From Sphingobacterium bovistauri (lineage in GTDB: Bacteria > Bacteroidota > Bacteroidia > Sphingobacteriales > Sphingobacteriaceae), in NCBI RefSeq assembly GCF_020295405.1, contig NZ_JADEYP010000001.1, positions 242,149-306,148 of the forward strand: a stretch of 64,000 nucleotides of DNA. The letters run 5' to 3'. Of the stretch, positions 7,474 to 16,122 are shown one piece after another. Position numbers and translations under genes: made by a program. A model generated the notes under the pieces. The model was given only the letters and a program-made list of their open reading frames with translations, did no database searches and was not told the DNA's origin. Position 1 is the stretch's first letter, and every line of letters starts with the position of its first letter.

Positions 7474-8628
7474 GTCATTATTGGTGCAGGTCCTGCAGGA
7501 TTAATGGCTGCGCAGCGACTGGCTGAAGCAGGGCTAGAAGTGCATATTTACGAACAAAACAAAGCTGCAGCTCGCAAATTTCTCGTAGCAGGACATGGAG
7601 GTTTCAATCTAACACACAGCGAACCAATAGCAGACTTCATATTGAAATATGATAAAGCAGAAATTCAGCATATCGTCCAATTATTCGACAACGATAAAAC
7701 TATTGCATGGTTAAAAACTATAGGTATAGAAACATACGTTGGTAGCTCGGGCAAAATATTTCCTATAAAATCAATAAAACCAATTCAAGTGCTACAATCT
7801 TGGTTGGATAAATTAGCAGAATTAGGCGTACAAATTCACTATGAGCATCAATTTGTAGATTTTGATGATGATAAGATATACTTTAAACATAAAGAAGCAA
7901 ACATCGAAATTCCATACAACAAACTTATTCTTGGATTAGGTGGTGGATCATGGCAAAAGACTGGCTCTGATGCCAAATGGATTCGCGTATTTAAAAACAA
8001 AGGAATACACGTATCCCCCTTATCCGCTGCTAACTCTGGTTATAATACGACCATAACCTTCGATGATTTGGAAGGTCAAGTATTGAAAAATATTGAAGTC
8101 CAATTCGGCACTGTGCGCAAAAAAGGTGAAGTCGTTTTCACCAAGTATGGTATCGAAGGAAGTCCTATTTATTATTTAAATAGATTCACTCGTCCTCACT
8201 CCTTCCCACTGACCATTCAAATTGATTTAAAACCAAATCATTCGGTAGAAGATATAATTGACAGCTTAAATTCTTCCAACAAAACTGCTGAAATCTTAAA
8301 GAATAAACTAAAATTAAATAAAACTGCCCTATCCTTACTTAAAAGATTGGATAAAGTAACATACACCAACTCCAAGCTATTAGCTGAAGCTATTAAGGCA
8401 TACCCAATACATATTCACAGCTTTCGCCCTATAGATGAAGTCATCTCGACAGCGGGTGGTGTCAAATTTGATGAACTAAACGAGTCTCTTTCGCTAAAGA
8501 AATTCCCCAATATTTATTGTATCGGCGAAATGTTAGACTGGGAAGCGCCTACTGGCGGCTATTTATTACAAGCTTGCTTTAGTACAGGAGATTACTGTGC
8601 AAAGCAAATTATTAATTCAAAATCATAA
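7456..8628 (+). CDS. NAD(P)/FAD-dependent oxidoreductase, HI0933/BaiN-like flavoprotein
   Basis: The 390-residue protein opens with an FAD-binding Rossmann motif, PIVIIGAGPAGLMAAQRLAEAG, followed by KFLVAGHGGFNLTHSE, the hallmark second motif of the HI0933 family. LILGLGGGSWQKTGSDA and the C-terminal FPNIYCIGEMLDWEAPTGGYLLQACFSTG complete the FAD site. Sequence features fit the TIGR03862 branch. The substrate of this branch is unknown. The start ATG is fixed by the motif being at residues 5-18 and lies inside the perfect hairpin at 7434-7473. A 65-residue gene follows five bases after the stop. Confidence 0.9.
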   Translation: MQRYPIVIIGAGPAGLMAAQRLAEAGLEVHIYEQNKAAARKFLVAGHGGFNLTHSEPIADFILKYDKAEIQHIVQLFDNDKTIAWLKTIGIETYVGSSGKIFPIKSIKPIQVLQSWLDKLAELGVQIHYEHQFVDFDDDKIYFKHKEANIEIPYNKLILGLGGGSWQKTGSDAKWIRVFKNKGIHVSPLSAANSGYNTTITFDDLEGQVLKNIEVQFGTVRKKGEVVFTKYGIEGSPIYYLNRFTRPHSFPLTIQIDLKPNHSVEDIIDSLNSSNKTAEILKNKLKLNKTALSLLKRLDKVTYTNSKLLAEAIKAYPIHIHSFRPIDEVISTAGGVKFDELNESLSLKKFPNIYCIGEMLDWEAPTGGYLLQACFSTGDYCAKQIINSKS

Positions 8629-8633
8629 AACCT

Positions 8634-8831
8634 ATGTATCCTTATCATAATAAAATAAAGCAGCGTATTCAAAGTGGTGAATTAGTAAAATACGAATACG
8701 TAGATAAATATAAACTTATACAACCTGCTTTGGTATTATATTTCAAAACCGAACCTTATGTACGTCCTATACGTGAACATCGTTTTGAAGAATACGAAAA
8801 ATTTTTTAAAGAACTAGATATCAAAGCTTAA
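8634..8831 (+). CDS. Conserved small hypothetical protein
   Basis: A 65-residue soluble protein, rich in Tyr, Lys and Glu, with a central IQPALVLYFKTEPYVRPIREHRFEEYEKFF segment. I do not recognise a characterised family. It lies five bases after the flavoprotein gene in the same orientation, so the two are almost certainly cotranscribed. Its stop overlaps the stop of the convergent lipoprotein gene by two bases. Confidence 0.6.
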   Translation: MYPYHNKIKQRIQSGELVKYEYVDKYKLIQPALVLYFKTEPYVRPIREHRFEEYEKFFKELDIKA

Positions 8832-9211
8832 CCTACCTTCTTAAGAACTACTTCTTTAGGAAAACTAAACTGTTGCTTATCTAACTGCACAAAGATTGTA
8901 AAGCGTGTACTAGTCGTATTGGAATTTGAAAATTTCAGATCTTGTAGTTTTACATTATCCATTTTCAAAGTATCATTCGGTCTTATTTCATATGTTTTTT
9001 GGTTTACATTCAAATCCAAATTAGCCATAGTTGCAGATTTATTCACGACAAATAAGTGAAAAGATCTATTATCCTCAGGAACAAAAGTTAAGGACTCTTT
9101 TGCCGCAAGATCGAATGTTTTTATCTTCTGCCCAGTAATACGATTAGTCTGAACAACGCATGATGTTGAAGAAAATAAAAATCCTAAAAAATATAATCGA
9201 AGTAATTTCAT
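8828..9211 (-). CDS. Hypothetical secreted lipoprotein
   Basis: I start this gene at the ATG at 9211, which gives MKLLRLYFLGFLFSSTSC, a lipoprotein signal peptide with the lipidated Cys at residue 18. The longer frame to 9250 would bury the signal. The mature part is about 110 residues of predicted beta strands without recognised motifs (TFDLAAKESLTFVPEDNRSFHLFVVN, LKFSNSNTTSTRFTIFVQLD). It lies convergent with the flavoprotein operon and downstream of the GlcG-like gene. Confidence 0.6.
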   Translation of the reverse strand: MKLLRLYFLGFLFSSTSCVVQTNRITGQKIKTFDLAAKESLTFVPEDNRSFHLFVVNKSATMANLDLNVNQKTYEIRPNDTLKMDNVKLQDLKFSNSNTTSTRFTIFVQLDKQQFSFPKEVVLKKVG

Positions 9212-9282
9212 ATGAGTGGTGTTTGTATAGTAGACGCAAACACCAAACATATGGTTGCATAGTAGTGTAAAAAAATATTGAA

Positions 9283-9687
9283 TTATAATATTGCACCTGC
9301 GCCAGCATCAGCTACAGCGTGATCATCCTCCACAGTACTGCCACTTACACCTATTGCGCCGATGATCTCTCCAGCACGATTTTTTATCACCACGCCTCCC
9401 GGAAATGTGATCAACCCACCATTAGAATGTTCAATATTATACAGTGAGCCTCCAGGTTGGGACAATGAACCAATAATACCAGTATCCATATTGAAATATC
9501 GTGCAGTACGTGCCTTCTTCTGAGAGATATCTATTGAACCTAACCACGCGTCATCCATTTTATTGAATGCGACTAGATTCGTGCCGCTGTCTACGACAGC
9601 TATATTCATTTTTACGCCCAGGGATTCCGACTTCTTGATTGCTGCATCAATGATTTGACGGGCTTGCTCTAATGTAATATTAGCCAT
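9283..9687 (-). CDS. GlcG/HbpS-family (haem-binding-like) protein
   Basis: The 134-residue single-domain protein matches the GlcG/HbpS family: [61 protein letters not shown] at the start, then [36 protein letters not shown] at the end. It has no signal peptide, unlike secreted Streptomyces HbpS, so it is expected to be cytoplasmic. Members have been linked to haem binding, glycolate use and corrinoid-type ligands; none can be picked from sequence. It diverges from the AraC gene across a 118-base intergenic region with two palindromes, suggesting AraC control. Confidence 0.85.
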   Translation of the reverse strand: MANITLEQARQIIDAAIKKSESLGVKMNIAVVDSGTNLVAFNKMDDAWLGSIDISQKKARTARYFNMDTGIIGSLSQPGGSLYNIEHSNGGLITFPGGVVIKNRAGEIIGAIGVSGSTVEDDHAVADAGAGAIL

Positions 9688-9748
9688 ATTTATCTTGTTT
9701 ATATATTGATTATAACGTACTTTAAAGATCTACAATTGATTTTACCTT

Positions 9749-9780
9749 GGTTATAACCATAATGTCAATTTGTATAACAA
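9749..9780. promoter_or_regulatory. Twin palindromes between the GlcG-like gene and araC-type regulator
   Basis: GGTTATAACC (9749-9758) and TTGTATAACAA (9770-9780) share a G-T-(T)-A-T-A-A-C core and are centred about 21 bases apart, two helical turns. This is the geometry expected for a dimeric or two-site AraC-type operator. Confidence 0.45.
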
Positions 9781-9805
9781 TAATGACAACCACTGAATCG
9801 ACAAT

Positions 9806-10702
9806 ATGAAGCACTTTATAGATTTACTATCCATCCTTACACCCAAACATCTGAGGCAAGGACTAGAGAACAGAACCCGATTCGATTGTGGGGATTTCGA
9901 AATCAATATCTTCGAAACTTTCCAATCGTCAACCAAGGTATTGATCCAATATGATGGGCTTTCTATATCTTCTATGCTTCGTGGCCACAAAATCGTTAAC
10001 TCTCACAATAGCACCAACTTCATCTTCGAATCAGGCACTACTTTGATACTACCCGAAGGTGAAACCATCTATGCAGACTTCCCCGAAGCCAATAACAATA
10101 ACCCCGTACAGTGTGCTACGATATTAATACCTAGTGAAAAATTAAAAAGTCAATTGAAATCTTTGGCCTTATTATATCCAGATAGAGACTGGACATTAGA
10201 TTATAGTAATTTCCATTTTAACAACAATTCTGAATTAGCGAGGGCATTCAACGAATTGTTACTTCTTACCAAAGAACCAAACAGAAATCTAATATTAAAT
10301 GATTTACTATTAAAATCCTTTCTACTACGCATCATCTATGCACAACAAGAGCATAGCGCTGAAATGAATTTTCTGCAACTAAATCACCAGCTTTTCAAAG
10401 TCAAACAATACATAAAAGAGCATATCTCAGAGCCAATCCCTATGGACAAACTAACCGAAATAGGCAATTGTAGTAAACGAACTTTATTTAGATTTTTTGA
10501 AACTTACTGCCACCGTACCCCTGGTGAGTACATATTACACGAACGTATGGCGCTAGCACGAAATCTTTTATTGCGCCCGGATAATAATATTTCCAGCGTA
10601 GCATTTACAGCTGGATTTACGTCTTTGAGTTATTTTGCAAAACAATTCAAATTGCATAATAACTGTACGCCTAGAGAGTTTATCAAGAAATTCAGAGCAT
10701 AA
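9806..10702 (+). CDS. AraC-family transcriptional regulator
   Basis: The 298-residue protein has an N-terminal cupin-like AraC-binding domain (about residues 20-180, with FDCGDFEINIF and TTLILPEGETIYADFPEA). A C-terminal pair of helix-turn-helix motifs covers residues 195-298: MDKLTEIGNCSKRTLFRFFETYCHRTPGEYI and NISSVAFTAGFTSLSYFAKQFKLHNNCTPREFIKKF. The spacing and the PREF-KFR end are standard. It is transcribed away from the GlcG/HbpS-like gene and probably controls that gene and itself. The ligand is unknown. Confidence 0.9.
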   Translation: MKHFIDLLSILTPKHLRQGLENRTRFDCGDFEINIFETFQSSTKVLIQYDGLSISSMLRGHKIVNSHNSTNFIFESGTTLILPEGETIYADFPEANNNNPVQCATILIPSEKLKSQLKSLALLYPDRDWTLDYSNFHFNNNSELARAFNELLLLTKEPNRNLILNDLLLKSFLLRIIYAQQEHSAEMNFLQLNHQLFKVKQYIKEHISEPIPMDKLTEIGNCSKRTLFRFFETYCHRTPGEYILHERMALARNLLLRPDNNISSVAFTAGFTSLSYFAKQFKLHNNCTPREFIKKFRA

Positions 10703-10732
10703 TCTTACTGCCCTAATTCCTTTATATAATTT

Positions 10733-11875
10733 TTAATGACGGATGATATGCGGTATAAAACGGCTTTTGTCTGTCGTGATAGGCATATCTGACTCACGAA
10801 ATGAAATCCCACAAGACTCCTGACCAATCACCCAACTACCTATAATTGAAAAACCTGTATCCTCACGGTGCAATGTAGCCAATTCTTGATACACATAGCC
10901 CTCTTCACCATACTCGCCTTCAGTATCAAATATCATTTCATTATCGTAATACATCTCTATATTAGCGCCCTCACGAGATAATATAGGCTTACGCACATAA
11001 TGTTTCAAATGACTTGGTTTTTCAAAATAAGACGCCAACAAATATGGATGATTAGGGAATAGCTCCCACAATATCGGCAAGATAGCTTTATTCGATAGCA
11101 ACATCTTCCACGACGGTTCGATCCATTGCGCTTCGCTACTATCATTCACAATATTGAATCCAAAGTCCTCGCGCACCATCCATTCCCAAGGATATAATTT
11201 GAAAATAGATTTGATCTCCTCTCCTTCTAGATCAACAAAAGCTCTACCATCCCAGCCAATATCATCGATATATACCAACTTCGTATTGATACCTGCTTGT
11301 ATAGCCGTATCACGTAGGTATTCAACATTTGTCAAATCTTCTAGTGTCTCCTTAGCACAAGAAAAGTGTAAAATATCCCCCTTTAAAAAAGGTTGAAGTC
11401 CTTTCCAGCTTTCAATCAACTGTTCGTGGATGCTATTGAATTGATCAGTCAATTCAGGGAAATAATGATTCTTCCAATTCCATTGTACAATACCTGTTTC
11501 GAACAATGAAGTAGGCGTATCCGCATTAAACTCCAACATCTTAAGCTCACCATCACTAGGATCAAATGCAAAATCAAATCGACCATAGATCGAAGGATCA
11601 TCATTTTCCCAACTGCGCTCGATATGATGAATCATATAAGCAGGGATATGAAATTTGCTATATAATTTATGCTGAATCACATATTCTACAGCTTGTAGAC
11701 ACATATTCCATAGCTCATTGGTCGCCTTATAGATCATGTCAGCATCCTTGGCACGTATCTCATAGTAATAGTCATCCACCCAATACGGTACCCCACCCAA
11801 GCTGTGATAACCATAGCCGATAGATTCCAATCGAGATTGCCAATTGGGGTCTATACGTAGTTTCTTAATGTGCAT
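10733..11875 (-). CDS. Glutathionylspermidine synthase-like protein (YgiC/YjfC type)
   Basis: This 380-residue protein is of the GSP_synth ATP-grasp family. Diagnostic stretches are RFDFAFDPSDGELKMLEFNADTPTSLFETGIVQWNWK near residue 120, FKLYPWEWM and WIEPSWKMLLSNKAILPILWELFPNHPYLLASYF in the middle, and a C-terminal KPILSREGANIEMYYD followed by GYVYQEL. It lacks the amidase half of bifunctional Gss, as E. coli YgiC and YjfC do. Those relatives form peptide-amine bonds of unknown physiological target. It overlaps the stop of the preceding small lipoprotein gene (TAATG), so the three genes 12539 to 10733 form one coupled operon. Confidence 0.88.
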   Translation of the reverse strand: MHIKKLRIDPNWQSRLESIGYGYHSLGGVPYWVDDYYYEIRAKDADMIYKATNELWNMCLQAVEYVIQHKLYSKFHIPAYMIHHIERSWENDDPSIYGRFDFAFDPSDGELKMLEFNADTPTSLFETGIVQWNWKNHYFPELTDQFNSIHEQLIESWKGLQPFLKGDILHFSCAKETLEDLTNVEYLRDTAIQAGINTKLVYIDDIGWDGRAFVDLEGEEIKSIFKLYPWEWMVREDFGFNIVNDSSEAQWIEPSWKMLLSNKAILPILWELFPNHPYLLASYFEKPSHLKHYVRKPILSREGANIEMYYDNEMIFDTEGEYGEEGYVYQELATLHREDTGFSIIGSWVIGQESCGISFRESDMPITTDKSRFIPHIIRH

Positions 11876-12246
11876 TACGATCCAGCTGAAGCTCTAGGTG
11901 TAGATGAAACTGCCGATTTACCAAATCCGCCACGCTGTGCATTGAAAGCAGAAGCTTTAGCCGCATTCGTACCCGATACAGATTGTGGGTGTAAGCTATT
12001 ATTGGCATAGCCTAGCATCCCGCCCATATGTCTAAAAGCCATGAACCACAATAACGAAGATCCCATTCCCATTCCACCTCCGTTACCTTGGTTGTAATTA
12101 TTACTTACCTCGGTATACTGCGCTGTGGAATCAGCACGCATGAAGACACGTTGTTTATCATTAGATGAAGTATTCGGCTGCCCACAAGAGGCCAACACGG
12201 ATGTAATCAATACTAATTGTATATTTCTAGTTGTTGTTTTTCTCAT
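11875..12246 (-). CDS. Small Gly/Ser/Ala-rich lipoprotein, possibly YgiB-like
   Basis: It starts with a lipoprotein signal whose lipobox VLASC puts the Cys at residue 21. The mature 100 residues are low-complexity (NYNQGNGGGMGMGSSLL, FNAQRGGFGKSAVSS). E. coli ygiC and yjfC each lie next to genes for a DUF1190 lipoprotein (YgiB, YjfM) that likewise ends in a Gly/Ser-rich GGFG-type tail, so position and composition suggest an analogue. Sequence alone does not prove homology. Its ATG overlaps the stop of the upstream lipoprotein and its stop overlaps the synthase ATG. Confidence 0.6.
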   Translation of the reverse strand: MRKTTTRNIQLVLITSVLASCGQPNTSSNDKQRVFMRADSTAQYTEVSNNYNQGNGGGMGMGSSLLWFMAFRHMGGMLGYANNSLHPQSVSGTNAAKASAFNAQRGGFGKSAVSSTPRASAGS

Positions 12247-12539
12247 TATTGTACAGTAACATAAATTGGGACTTTACCTAAGGTATTTGCTGTATCTACA
12301 GATCCCCAAGTTTTAGGAGCAAGCTCTGTTTTGATGGTATCAGATTTGGAAGCTACTTGCTCCCCATTATACCAAATATGTTGCGTAGTGATATGCAAAA
12401 CGCTATCGCCTTGCGTTACTGTTTTAAGAGTAACCTCTCTGGCAGATTTCTTATCCAATTGCTCTAATGACTTTTCTTCGGGTTTATTTGTACAAGAAGC
12501 CAAAACAAACAAAGTCGATAGTAAAAACAAATATTTCAT
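12246..12539 (-). CDS. Small lipoprotein, first gene of the YgiC-like operon
   Basis: The 97-residue product starts MKYLFLLSTLFVLASC with the lipidated Cys at residue 16. A charged linker (TNKPEEKSLEQLDKKSAREV) and an all-beta segment (TQGDSVLHITTQHIWYNGEQVASKSDTIKTE) follow. No family is recognised. Stop-start overlap (TAATG) with the next gene shows translational coupling through the ATP-grasp enzyme. Confidence 0.6.
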   Translation of the reverse strand: MKYLFLLSTLFVLASCTNKPEEKSLEQLDKKSAREVTLKTVTQGDSVLHITTQHIWYNGEQVASKSDTIKTELAPKTWGSVDTANTLGKVPIYVTVQ

Positions 12540-12864
12540 AAAATGTATAGTCTCTAGTACAAATATAACATCTTCAGCGGTATTAATTGTAATATTCCCC
12601 CATTACTTCAATGGAAATGACGATGTATTAACACACTTCCGTACGAATAAATAAGCACAATGCGGTACACCATTTTTCATCATAAAGTAGAATCAGTGAT
12701 ATTTCCAAAATTAGGACAGACATTTTTTCAATTTAAAAAATGGATCCCTCCATTTGATAGTTAGACTGATTTTGGAGGACTTTAAGTAATTATTAGAAGT
12801 ACAACCCTAATTTTGTTTTAACAGAATTAAGAATATTATATATTTATAAAAACAAATTGATAAT
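12540..12864. other. Intergenic region without a recognisable gene
   Basis: This contains the divergent upstream regions of the lipoprotein operon and the small membrane protein gene. The pair TCCAAAAT (about 12704) and ATTTTGGA (about 12769) forms a loose inverted repeat. The segment between has a short ATGGA/TCCAT palindrome (12740-12754). I find no coding potential or confident promoter. Confidence 0.5.
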
Positions 12865-13083
12865 ATGAAAACAATAGGAAGATTATTTGGTATACTTTCA
12901 CTTATTGGGTTATTTCTAGGCTTTATACCACTTTTAGGCTGGCTAAACTGGTTAAATATTCCTTTTGCAGTAATAGGATTATTGTTTTCCATTATTGGTA
13001 AAAGTAGAGGTGCTATAATAATATGTTTGGTTGCGATATTCTTAGGTGTATTTAGACTATCGATAGGTGGAGGAATTATTTAA
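12865..13083 (+). CDS. Small hydrophobic membrane protein
   Basis: The 72 residues are nearly all hydrophobic, forming two or three helices (IGRLFGILSLIGLFLGFIPLLGWLNW, IPFAVIGLLFSIIG, IIICLVAIFLGVFRLSIGGGII) with many glycines. It looks like the small inner-membrane proteins common in this phylum; no function is inferred. A strong terminator lies 10 bases after the stop. Confidence 0.6.
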   Translation: MKTIGRLFGILSLIGLFLGFIPLLGWLNWLNIPFAVIGLLFSIIGKSRGAIIICLVAIFLGVFRLSIGGGII

Positions 13084-13093
13084 TTAACAAAAA

Positions 13094-13134
13094 AATACAA
13101 GGGTAATATTTTGAATATTACCCTTGTATTTTTT
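13094..13134. terminator. Bidirectional intrinsic terminator
   Basis: Perfect 17-bp arms (13094-13110 and 13114-13130) around a 3-base loop, flanked by A and T runs. It serves both the small membrane gene and the convergent SusCD operon. Confidence 0.92.
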
Positions 13135-13155
13135 GTTATAAGATAAATCGATATT

Positions 13156-14052
13156 CTAATCTCTCACTTCCATTCTTAATTCTTCCTGCATTAATTTTGT
13201 TGTATTTCCGACTTTGTATTCATAACACAAAGAAAACACATTAAATTTACGACCAAAAGATTCTTCCACTTTGAATACATTGGGATAGCGCGTATCGTTA
13301 TCTATTTGACGTATCACAAGATCTTTGTAAGGCTTTATAGTCACACTATTATCCGCTCCGACCTCAAGCATCATGGACGTTTTAGCGATACTTTCTTCAT
13401 TACTCGCAAAAGATTCTATACCAGCAATTACACGTACGCTATTCTTTGATAACGGAAACAATTGTTTGCTAGCAGCTGTAATCGCCCCATCTTGTAATCC
13501 CGACATGGTATAAAATGAGTTTGTTGCTTGTGAGGCATATTGGTTATATATCATCACTTTATAAAGCACATTACTTTTTTTTGAATTGATCTCAATTCCG
13601 TTCTCTGCCATTGCTTGTAAACTGATGAAATATGTCGAATCTGGAGACAATCCCTCTGGACGCAATTTTACTAAAGCACGGCCTGTACGTTCGCCAGCTT
13701 TTATAATAATTTGAGATGATGGAATTTCGTATTTATCCTTTGCTAATAACTTGGCATATAATTTTGTATCTGCATCGTATAAGGACCAATTGTATCTATC
13801 AAAAGGTATCGTATCTTGGACTAAATTAATTGTCAAATCACTTTTTGGAGCATAAGAACCTCCAACCGATGCTGTGATATACCCTAACACTTCTTCACCA
13901 TTTAACGGGACTATTTCTTCAAAATTATTATGGTAGGAACTACTGATTAAAGCCACAACATTTTTATACATTTCCTGTTCAAATACATCCTTATCATTAC
14001 AAGAAAACAGAAAAAAAGGCAAGCTTAGTAGTACTGATATTCTACGTTTCAT
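13156..14052 (-). CDS. SusCD-associated lipoprotein with BT_3987-like (DUF1735) N-terminal domain
   Basis: A lipoprotein signal (lipobox FLFSC, Cys18) precedes a 280-residue mature protein. Residues 30-165 have the DUF1735 layout: VALISSSYHNNFEEIVPLNGEEVLGYITASVGGSYAPKSDLTI, then LAKDKYEIPSSQIIIKAGERTGRALVKLRPEGLSPDSTYFISLQ. The second half starts after KVMIYNQYASQATNSFYTMSG and resembles the C-terminal domain of DUF4361-type proteins. Such proteins are surface-exposed and encoded beside SusD, where they are thought to bind the substrate. It is the last gene of the operon, 24 bases after susD. Confidence 0.78.
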   Translation of the reverse strand: MKRRISVLLSLPFFLFSCNDKDVFEQEMYKNVVALISSSYHNNFEEIVPLNGEEVLGYITASVGGSYAPKSDLTINLVQDTIPFDRYNWSLYDADTKLYAKLLAKDKYEIPSSQIIIKAGERTGRALVKLRPEGLSPDSTYFISLQAMAENGIEINSKKSNVLYKVMIYNQYASQATNSFYTMSGLQDGAITAASKQLFPLSKNSVRVIAGIESFASNEESIAKTSMMLEVGADNSVTIKPYKDLVIRQIDNDTRYPNVFKVEESFGRKFNVFSLCYEYKVGNTTKLMQEELRMEVRD

Positions 14053-14076
14053 TTTTTTAATTTTACAGTTTAACTA

Positions 14077-16098
14077 TTAATAACCAGGGTTTTGTGAGAC
14101 AGAAGGTAATCTTCGCAATTCCGCACGTGGAATCGGAAGCCAAACTAATTTTTTATTTACCTCTCTTTTCAAGAAAGAAGAAGAACCAGGTATCACACGA
14201 CGATAGTATGTATCAGGTGTCGCACCATCAGGATTCATCCCACTCATTGGTTCACGTTCAGTATCTTCGTAAATTCCCCATCTACGCACATCGTAATAAC
14301 GAAGGTTTTCCCATAAGAATTCAACCATACGTTCACGTTCGATCTGCTCTTGAACTAAATCAGGCTGATTCAACTGCGCTTGAGAAAGACCAGGAAGACC
14401 TGCACGATAACGAACTTGATTAAAAGATTTTTTAATTTCCTCTTCATCACGGCTCAACACATAATCTTGGTTTCCTAAAGTCACCGTATGACTTCCTTTC
14501 AAATTATTTATCGCCTCTGCATAGATTAGTAAAATCTCAGCATAGCGGATTATTGAATATGCCTTATCTATTCTACGTGCACCCGTTCCTGTCAGCGCGT
14601 CCATTGGGTGATTGTATTTTTTGATAACATAGCCTGTGATCGGATAATTTGGTGACGAAGCAGTAACACCACCACGACCATCTGCCCCTTGAAAAAAGTA
14701 ATCGGCAATATGATTGGTTTTAGACACCACACTAAGATTTTGCCAAACAGCTCCATTAAAACCTATAGAAGCATAAAATCGCATTTCACGATTTGCGTAC
14801 ATATTGTATATACCCGTATTCAATGGATAGCCTGAGAATCGTTTGGCTTGCGTAGTAAATCCTGATTCTGAATAATAACCATCTGCAGAAGCTTCTTCTT
14901 TGGTACGACCATCATCCATTAAATACGCATCAACAACTTTTTGAGTCACACAAAATCTTCCCCACCCACCTAACGATGGAGGAAATGCGCCTTGGTTGAT
15001 AGTACCATTCAAATATGAAGTATTTCTTGCCCAGATGAATTCAGGATTAATTGCTGCATACGCCTCACCCGTAAAGATGTCTGAATACGAACGAAATGCA
15101 TCAATACCACCAGCGCCATTAGGAAATGAACTGTAAAAATTAGGATCAGAAACGACACCCTGAGGTAGGGTTGCAGTCTGTTCATCAGCCTCAACTGTGT
15201 ACAGCTTATATTTCCCCATATCCATCACACGCTTTGCAGCAACTGCTGCAATAGCCCATCTTTTATCATCATATTGTTGAGAAACATAGTGAACACCATC
15301 TGACTCACGCACCCAAGAACCAAAATACGAACTTGCTACTTGTCCTCCATTGAAAAGAGGACTCGCATGCATTAGCCTCAGGCGGGCTACTAATGCATAA
15401 GCTGCACCACGAGTAGGCTTTCCAAAATCCAAAATACCCACTTCATTAGGAATTAATAATGCTGCAGACTCAAACTCATTACACACGTATTCCATAGCCT
15501 CATCAAAAGTAGCACGCTCACGATCGTAGTAAGCCAATTCTTCGTTTGTATTGACTAATTCATCACCTAAAATAATAGGTGGACCGTAATCTAATAAAAG
15601 ATAATAATATGCATACGCTCTAATGAACCTAGTATATCCTTCAATTCTCGCTCTATTTGCATTCGTTAAGTCTTGTGGTGTATCTAGATTCTGAATAATC
15701 AAATTACATTTCCTGATTATCTTGTAATAATTTCCCCATTGATTTAAATTGGTAGCTCCCTCACCATAAAAATCAGGAGTTATACGACCAGTAGCGAAAT
15801 CCATACCATGATATATATTTCCACTACCATTGGCATTCGTTAATCCATTAAAACCTTCATCAGTAGCCATTGGACCTGGCGTGAAGCTGTTTCGAATAGT
15901 TTGAGATTCATCTTTAAACATAGATGCTGCTCCCCACATATACGCTTCTATATTTCGAGTACTACTGAATGCTGAATCTATCTTAAATTCATCATCAAAA
16001 TAATTATCGATATTTAAATAATCCTTACATGACGTAGTTGACAAGGCAATCACTAATGCTGATGCTCCAAATACTCTTTTTAGAATCGAATTTTTCAT
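14077..16098 (-). CDS. SusD/RagB-family surface nutrient-binding lipoprotein
   Basis: Lipobox ALSTTSC places the lipid Cys at residue 24; the protein is 673 residues. N-terminal TPR-like helices, the YTRFIRAYAYYYLLLDYGPPIIL segment, the TRGAAYALVARLRLMHASPLFNGG helix pair, and the C-terminal SIIRYAEILLIYAEAIN and ERERMVEFLWENLRYYDVRRWG blocks are the SusD family signature. The protein lids the SusC barrel and captures ligand. It lies 24 bases after susC. The long loop region between about residues 250 and 480 sets specificity and does not reveal the ligand by inspection. Confidence 0.93.
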   Translation of the reverse strand: MKNSILKRVFGASALVIALSTTSCKDYLNIDNYFDDEFKIDSAFSSTRNIEAYMWGAASMFKDESQTIRNSFTPGPMATDEGFNGLTNANGSGNIYHGMDFATGRITPDFYGEGATNLNQWGNYYKIIRKCNLIIQNLDTPQDLTNANRARIEGYTRFIRAYAYYYLLLDYGPPIILGDELVNTNEELAYYDRERATFDEAMEYVCNEFESAALLIPNEVGILDFGKPTRGAAYALVARLRLMHASPLFNGGQVASSYFGSWVRESDGVHYVSQQYDDKRWAIAAVAAKRVMDMGKYKLYTVEADEQTATLPQGVVSDPNFYSSFPNGAGGIDAFRSYSDIFTGEAYAAINPEFIWARNTSYLNGTINQGAFPPSLGGWGRFCVTQKVVDAYLMDDGRTKEEASADGYYSESGFTTQAKRFSGYPLNTGIYNMYANREMRFYASIGFNGAVWQNLSVVSKTNHIADYFFQGADGRGGVTASSPNYPITGYVIKKYNHPMDALTGTGARRIDKAYSIIRYAEILLIYAEAINNLKGSHTVTLGNQDYVLSRDEEEIKKSFNQVRYRAGLPGLSQAQLNQPDLVQEQIERERMVEFLWENLRYYDVRRWGIYEDTEREPMSGMNPDGATPDTYYRRVIPGSSSFLKREVNKKLVWLPIPRAELRRLPSVSQNPGY

Positions 16099-16122
16099 TT
16101 AGTTGAATTATATCTTTCTCAA

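Noticed and set aside
7293..7478. Antisense frame before the flavoprotein gene
   Set aside because: It spans the hairpin and the small membrane gene end on the opposite strand, with no conserved features.
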